Assembly (NCBI GenBank): GCA_002105175.1
Contig: MCGE01000021.1
Location: forward strand, 124,001 to 188,000
Direction: 5' to 3'
Length of the DNA stretch: 64,000 nucleotides
From: Absidia repens
Lineage: Eukaryota; Mucoromycota; Mucoromycetes; Mucorales; Cunninghamellaceae
Positions 59,311-64,000 of the stretch are shown piece after piece. Below the pieces are notes generated by a model, which searched no databases, was not told the DNA's origin, and worked only from the letters and a program-made list of their open reading frames with translations. The stretch's first letter is position 1. Each line of letters opens with the position of its first letter. The position numbers and the translations under genes were made by a program.

Positions 59311-60158
59311 AGTTAACCTTTTTGTTGAGTTTCAGTTATATTTTACACCAAATGGGTAGTGTATAAGTGTTTGCTAGTTGTTGCTTGAATGGATTTGCAG
59401 TAGTTTGGTAGTGAGGATCAAAAAATATTTTCCCCTGAATCGGAATTTGAAATGTACTTTTTTGTTTACTTGACTTGTAGTCTTGAAAAATAGAGAGCAC
59501 CAAATATTTTATTTGATATAAGTAAAAAGTACCAGATATGTTATTGGTAGTAAGTAGTGAGCACCAGAACTTTTATAGATAAAGTCCAACTTGAAAGAAG
59601 TTTATAAGAAATGAACTTGGAAAAAAAATAAATAAAAAATATTGACCAGTAGGGTTCAATGTAGTAAATCAATAGTATATATACGAAGATATATAGCACT
59701 GCCAAACAAAATAAAAGTACTAAGACTTGAGATTGGTTTTAAAAAAAACCTTTTATTGAGATAATTTAAAAATAAAAATTAACTGAAGAAGAAGAATACA
59801 AATAAAAATTTCTTCCTATTTATACCTTTTCTTTAAACAACTGGGAATGAATTCCCAGTTAAAAGCAATAAAAAAGAAAACTAAAAAACCATAAAAAAAG
59901 GACGAAAAGGGAGTTAAAAAAAAGGATAAAAAAACGTTGAAAAAAGGATAAAAAAAGAGGCTAAATAAAAGCCAAAAAAAAAGGATGAAAAAAGAATAAA
60001 AAAAGGTCGCCAAAAAGCAACGAAAAGGGATCAGGAAACAAAAAAGGGTGACCCAAAAAAAGTCACTTGCATTTAAACTAAAAATTTCAGTTTTGTGCCC
60101 AGTTGAGCAGTCCATCGAGATTGAATAATTTTTCCAAATTGAAGTCATCACTGACAGG
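59311..60158 (-). mobile_element. LTR-like unit R3
   Basis: Direct repeat of R2 with scattered substitutions. TATAAATA at 59817-59824 and the same GGGAATTCATTCCC palindrome. The minus-strand tail frame ends DFNLEKLFNLDGLLNWAQN, stop at 60087. Confidence 0.6.
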
Positions 60159-61055
60159 TGTTGTGGCTGTTTTTAAGTTTTGTTATATGTGAGCATCAAA
60201 TATGTTATGGTAGTGTTGTGGCTGTTTTTAAGTTTTGTTATAAGTGTTACGGCTGTTGCGGCTAAATTTGTGATTTTAGTCCAACTCGATTGTGTTTTTG
60301 TAGGTTTTTATGTTTTTCTGGGTTGAATAGGATGTCTTGAGTTATCCTTTAGTATAGCTTTTGCTTGTTTAGAGCTTGAAAATAAATTTGTTCCTTGGAC
60401 GGAATTTGAAATATCTTGTTCCTGATTTGAACAAAAATAGAATTGAGAGTAGTGAGCACCAGAACTTTTGTAGATAAAGTCCAACTGTAGAGAAAGTTCA
60501 TAAAAAATAAACTTGAAAGAGTAAAATAAAATAAAAAAGAAAAGTATTGACCTTTGTTGGTTCAATAAAAATAGGTGTATAACACACAGTAAAAATAAAA
60601 TAAAAAGAGGACTTGTAGTCAAAAATAAAAGAGGGTTTCTATGATCCAATAGAAACAGTAGATAATTTGGTGGTATAAGAACCTTTGTACTAAGTTTTAT
60701 TTGTTAATATTGAGAAAACTTGATAAAAACTAAAGAAAAATAAAAAGGATAATAAAAAAAGGTGGGGTATTTATACTAAAAAATAATTAAGGTTGGACAG
60801 AAGCAAAAAGTGTCAAAAGCAAAAAGTGTCGAAAGCAAGTGTCGAAAGCAAAAAATGTCAAGAGCAAAAAATGTCAAGAGCAAAAAATGTCGAGAGCAAA
60901 AAATGTCAAGAGCAAAAAGTGTCAGAGGCAAAAAGGTAAACAAATAAGTGTCGGAGGAGGTAAAAAGTGTTAAAATTTCAAAAGCGGCCGCAGGTTCACT
61001 GTGTTGGGAGCGGCCTCAGGCCGATCCTCGACACTTCCTAGTGGAACGGCTTTTC
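60159..61055 (-). mobile_element. LTR-like unit R4 with nested starts
   Basis: Three closely spaced starts: TGTTGTGG at 60159 and 60214, and TGTTACGG at 60245. Then the family core (GGACGGAATTTGAAAT, GTGAGCACCAGAACTTTTG), TATAAATA (minus) at 60768-60775, a 17-bp tandem repeat, and a GC-rich end (GCGGCCGCAGG..) with a minus-strand frame ending TVNLRPLLKF. Confidence 0.5.
60802..60945. repeat. Short tandem repeat (~17 bp x 8)
   Basis: About eight variants of AGCAAAAAATGTCAAG inside LTR-like unit R4. Confidence 0.85.
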
Positions 61056-61764
61056 TTAGTGAGAGTCAAGAGCGATTTATTTTTCTCTGGACGGAATTTG
61101 AAATTTGATTTTCTGTGGTCCCTGAATTGACTTTTGTTTATATAGAGAGCACCAGATATGTATTTGATAATGAGTAGTGAGTTCCGGATATGATTTTGGA
61201 TAGTAAGTAGTGAGCACCAGAACTTTTGTAAATAAAGTCCAACTTGAAATAAAAGAAGTTTTTAAAAGAAAACTTGATAAAATAAAATAAAGTAGAAGTA
61301 TTGGCCTTAGCTGGTTCAATAAAAATAAAACGAGTATATTTGACTCTGTAAGATACAATAAAAGGATATTTCTATAGCAAAATAGAAATAAAAGATAATT
61401 TAATGATTAAAGAAGCCTTCGTACTAAACTTTTTATTGATAATTGAGTAAAGTGAGAAAACTGAAAGAAAAACTACTTCCACTAAAATTTCCCGTTATTT
61501 ATACTAAAATGAAAGGAGCGGAGTAAGGCTGTCGTCGATGGGATTTGGTGTGGCCGAGTATGAGGGCGGAGAGATTGGAGTAGACGATGAAGGTATGACT
61601 CGGCATGTTCACACATCAATGGCCCAAGCCATCATATCACCAAGACCAGACATGTTGGACAAGTCCAAACCGGCGTTGACATGGCTATTTTCAAGTTTTT
61701 GTTGCTTTATAATAGAATGGTGACGTTTAAAGTCCGTTCGGGGGCAATTTTTTCTAATCACCAC
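61056..61764 (-). mobile_element. LTR-like unit R5
   Basis: Starts inside the family at GAGAGTCAAGAGCGATTTAT, the same words as 57676 in R1. TATAAATA at 61496-61503. The minus-strand tail frame ends LDLSNMSGLGDMMAWAIDV, stop at 61609. Lacks the TGTT start, so it is truncated at that side. Confidence 0.5.
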
Positions 61765-62250
61765 TGTTACGGCTAATTTTGGTTATTCGGCAGTAACTTG
61801 GGTTTGTTTTTTCAGTGTTTTAATTTTTTTATAGAGTAAGCACAGGACGTTTAGGCCTAAATTCAGTCTTTTGAGTGTAAGATAAAACGGCAGTTTTCAA
61901 AGGCCGTCCAGGGGTAATTATTTCCCAAATGAGAGTAAGCCAGTTAAAATAACAAAGCAGTGACTTGGAAGTTAAATAAAGGTAGCGTATTTCAATATTA
62001 GAAATAATATGAAACTGAAGAGTGAATTTATAAAGATCATAAAGACAAAATAATAAAATGATTGGTAGTTAAAACCTTTGTAGTGAATTTTACTAAATAA
62101 ATAAAAAAGAAAAATGTGGGGAGATGAGAGGGTGTTTTTACTAATTTCAAAATATGGTATATATAAATTATACATATGTAGGAGGTAAGCTGTGTTTCTT
62201 TAAAAGCGATAGTAGTATCATAGCGGTGGATGACCTAAGCTCAAATTCAA
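61765..62250 (-). mobile_element. LTR-like unit R6 (most diverged)
   Basis: Starts TGTTACGGCTAATTTTGG and keeps only general family features (AACCTTTGTAGTGAATTTTA, GTGTTTTTACTAA in place of the TATA element). Right limit uncertain. Confidence 0.4.
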
Positions 62251-62349
62251 TAGGGGTAAAAAGATGATGTGGGATAAAAATAAAGAACTAGCATTTAGGT
62301 GATAGGCAATGTTGTTGGTTGTGATCGAGTTATTGCCGGTGTCTATTTC

Positions 62350-62785
62350 TAAGAAGAAACACCTTTTATTGAAGCATATTGATATACAATAGTACTAAAA
62401 CTGAAGCCTATGGGATCATTGTGACAAAGGATTTGCAGGAAGGGATCTATTGCACAGGCATAAAAAAGACAAACGGACATATTTTTCATTGAAGCATGTA
62501 AAAAGAGATATATTTTATTCAGATGTAGAATCAAGGTGTGGATAAACTAACATTAAACTAAGCTAATGGAGCTCCCAAATCCTGGATCCAAAATGAAAGG
62601 GTTTCCCCATTCATCTTGTCATCCCTGAGCTGAAAACCCTTCTAAACTAAAGCTGACACTAACCTAAGTCCAAAATAAGCCCTAGAGGCAACAAATGTGA
62701 AGAATTAAAAAAAAAAGAAAAGGAAGGAGAGAGGAGGAAAAGGGAGACAAAAATAAAAAACGCACGCGGGCGGGATCTGAAATTT
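62350..62785 (-). repeat. Dispersed repeat family, copy 6
   Basis: Landmarks GGGATCTATTGCACAGG, ATTTTATTCAGATG, ACTAAGCTAATG, GATCCAAAATGAAAGGG and CATCCCTGAGCTG, with right end CACGCGGGCGGGATCTGAAA. Confidence 0.8.
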
Positions 62786-63260
62786 CCCTATCGTCACCTG
62801 TGAGACTTCACTTTTTTCTCATCCATGGGAGGCATGGGGGGGGGAAACCTTGATAGACGCCCACTTCTGTTTTTTTAAAAAATAAATAAATAAATAGTCC
62901 AACATCATGCAACATTACCAACATATTTAATTCCCTTCTCATGGATTGATGTCGTTACTGTTCAACAGCGGCAGCATATTGGTTCTGGCGTTTTCTCTTA
63001 AAAGTGACAAAAGGACCCAAATGACAACATCAAGGAGTAGAATACCTACCATTTCTTAGTTGATGTATTTGGGCTTTATAAGGTTTGAAACATTCCTCTT
63101 TCGTCGATAAACAATCTTACGCAGATTTAAAAATGATGCATAAGAATGTTCATATGATTACTACGGGAATATTTAAAAAAAGAAGTCAAGTTATATTTTG
63201 GTACCATGTTGTCCTCTCTTTCTTTTTTTTTTTTTTTAAGAACTCATTTCTTTAAAAAAA
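62786..63260. other. Intergenic spacer
   Basis: A/T-rich, with a T run at 63223-63238 shortly before the next ATG. No coding signal. Confidence 0.45.
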
Positions 63261-63686
63261 ATGAACGAAGCAAAGCATTACATCAGCTTAATTTTTAAAA
63301 AATATAATTCAAGTGAAAGAGAATGTGAAATTGATGATAGTAAATCATTTATTATATCGTACAAGAAAGATGTCAATTGTTACTTGTGCAAAAAGAAATC
63401 AACCGGCAAAGTCACAAAAATGGCGAACGTGGAAAACTTTATCAGAATATGGAACTATAATATGTCTAATGAAATAAGCGAACAACGGTGGGGGGAATCA
63501 TACATAAGCGTTTATATTGAAAAAGAATTCTTTTCTGGATACGAACATTCATGCGCCTCAGGGCCAAGAATACCTGTAGACATTATCCAAAAATATATAT
63601 GTTTACTTAAAGACATAGTTGAAGAGGAAGAGAAAGAGGATAAAACAGTTGATGCTGAAGATTATGATATAGTATATAACTATTGA
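63261..63686 (+). CDS. Small hypothetical protein
   Basis: Single frame of 141 aa (MNEAKHYISLIFKKYNSSER..). It is Lys/Glu/Ile-rich with CYLCKKKSTGK in the middle and an acidic C-terminus (EEEEKEDKTVDAEDYD). No signal peptide or membrane segment. One CxxC pair but no second pair, so a zinc site is not established. Lower GC than neighbours. Family not recognised; the mixed composition and length argue for a real gene. Confidence 0.45.
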   Translation: MNEAKHYISLIFKKYNSSERECEIDDSKSFIISYKKDVNCYLCKKKSTGKVTKMANVENFIRIWNYNMSNEISEQRWGESYISVYIEKEFFSGYEHSCASGPRIPVDIIQKYICLLKDIVEEEEKEDKTVDAEDYDIVYNY

Positions 63687-63729
63687 AAAATTCGAATAAA
63701 CCCACATCACGTTCATGATAAAATCTCAA

Positions 63730-63890
63730 TCAGCGTCTTGCCAATTTGGTTGGTTTCATCGATGTACTACTTACTATCAGCGGCATAAAAGAAAAAGTGC
63801 TGTACACCCCATGATTGCCTTTTCGGGTATTTCGGAGTTGTAAGCATTCTTTTATTTGCTGACGCTCATACTTGTTTCTTTTTTCCATGA
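63730..63890 (-). CDS. Possible 3' exon of a gene running off the window
   Basis: After an AATAAATAG acceptor near 63898 a minus-strand frame reads MEKRNKYERQQIKECLQLRN and ends MKPTKLARR with a stop at 63730. Basic, coding-like, but too short to classify. A GTAAGT donor inside it leaves the structure open. Confidence 0.3.
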
Positions 63891-64000
63891 TGTACCTATT
63901 TATTATCCTCAATTTCATCAATATGAATAAAAAAACAAAAAACATAAGACAAAAATTCACTATACAGTAGCCCTGGGTCACTAGCTGTTGACACCATTCA

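Noticed and set aside
59816..60151. Minus-strand 111-aa frame in unit R3 as a membrane protein
   Set aside because: Its hydrophobic part is the T-rich U3 tract; only the C-terminal tail motif appears conserved, in a different frame.

Overview
The window reads as nuclear DNA of an early-diverging filamentous fungus, most likely a Mucoromycota (Mucorales-like) species. Genes are compact and intron-rich: roughly 60 introns, mostly 50-130 bp, with GTAAGT/GTAAA donors, TAG/CAG acceptors and very often a long internal T homopolymer. Intergenic DNA is A/T-rich, and the protein complement is typically fungal (Tim17, Alg3, Rex-type exonuclease, Psy2/PP4R3, class III alcohol dehydrogenase, acetyl-CoA transporter). 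Species assignment is inference; there is no marker gene here. Exon joins were built by hand from splice signals and reading-phase continuity, and all multi-exon genes below keep an open frame.

Layout. 0.3-4.2 kb: a Dus1-type tRNA dihydrouridine synthase and an SLC33A1-type acetyl-CoA transporter, both on +. 4.7-17.3 kb: an accessory stretch with four F-box/LRR genes (one +, three -) and a HET-domain gene. The last two F-box genes lie in a ~2.3 kb tandem segmental duplication. 17.8-20 kb: a broken ALG3 copy, a small cysteine-rich secreted protein and a HECT-ligase C-terminal relic. 20.7-25.2 kb: a PA-TM-RING E3 ligase, an FAD-dependent oxidoreductase and Tim17. 25.2-28.7 kb is almost gene-free. 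28.7-32.8 kb: a phage-type (GH24) lysozyme and a glutathione-dependent formaldehyde dehydrogenase. 33.9-38.0 kb: two paralogous secreted proteins of unknown function. 41-50.2 kb: two paralogous fatty-acid dioxygenases (linoleate diol synthase/Ppo-type heme-peroxidase domain without a P450 domain), separated by an unknown membrane protein. 50.4-57.1 kb: a RING protein, a Rex1/REXO-type exonuclease and a PP4R3-like gene that lacks its usual N-terminal domain. 57.4 kb: tRNA-Pro(UGG). 57.5-62.2 kb: an array of about six diverged LTR-like units. 62-64 kb: a dispersed-repeat copy and a small unknown gene.

Repeats shape the window. A ~350-530 bp dispersed family occurs six times, always in the same orientation. 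The LTR-like array starts 39 bp past the tRNA gene. A ~1.75 kb insertion split the upstream region of one secreted-protein paralogue. Linked gene pairs (F-box pair, dioxygenase pair, secreted-protein pair) indicate ongoing local duplication. I found no CRISPR, bacterial operon or mobile element with intact transposase. The most unusual items are the tRNA-adjacent LTR array with in-frame protein tails, the truncated PP4R3, the dioxygenase pair and the RING protein with a long insertion inside the RING.
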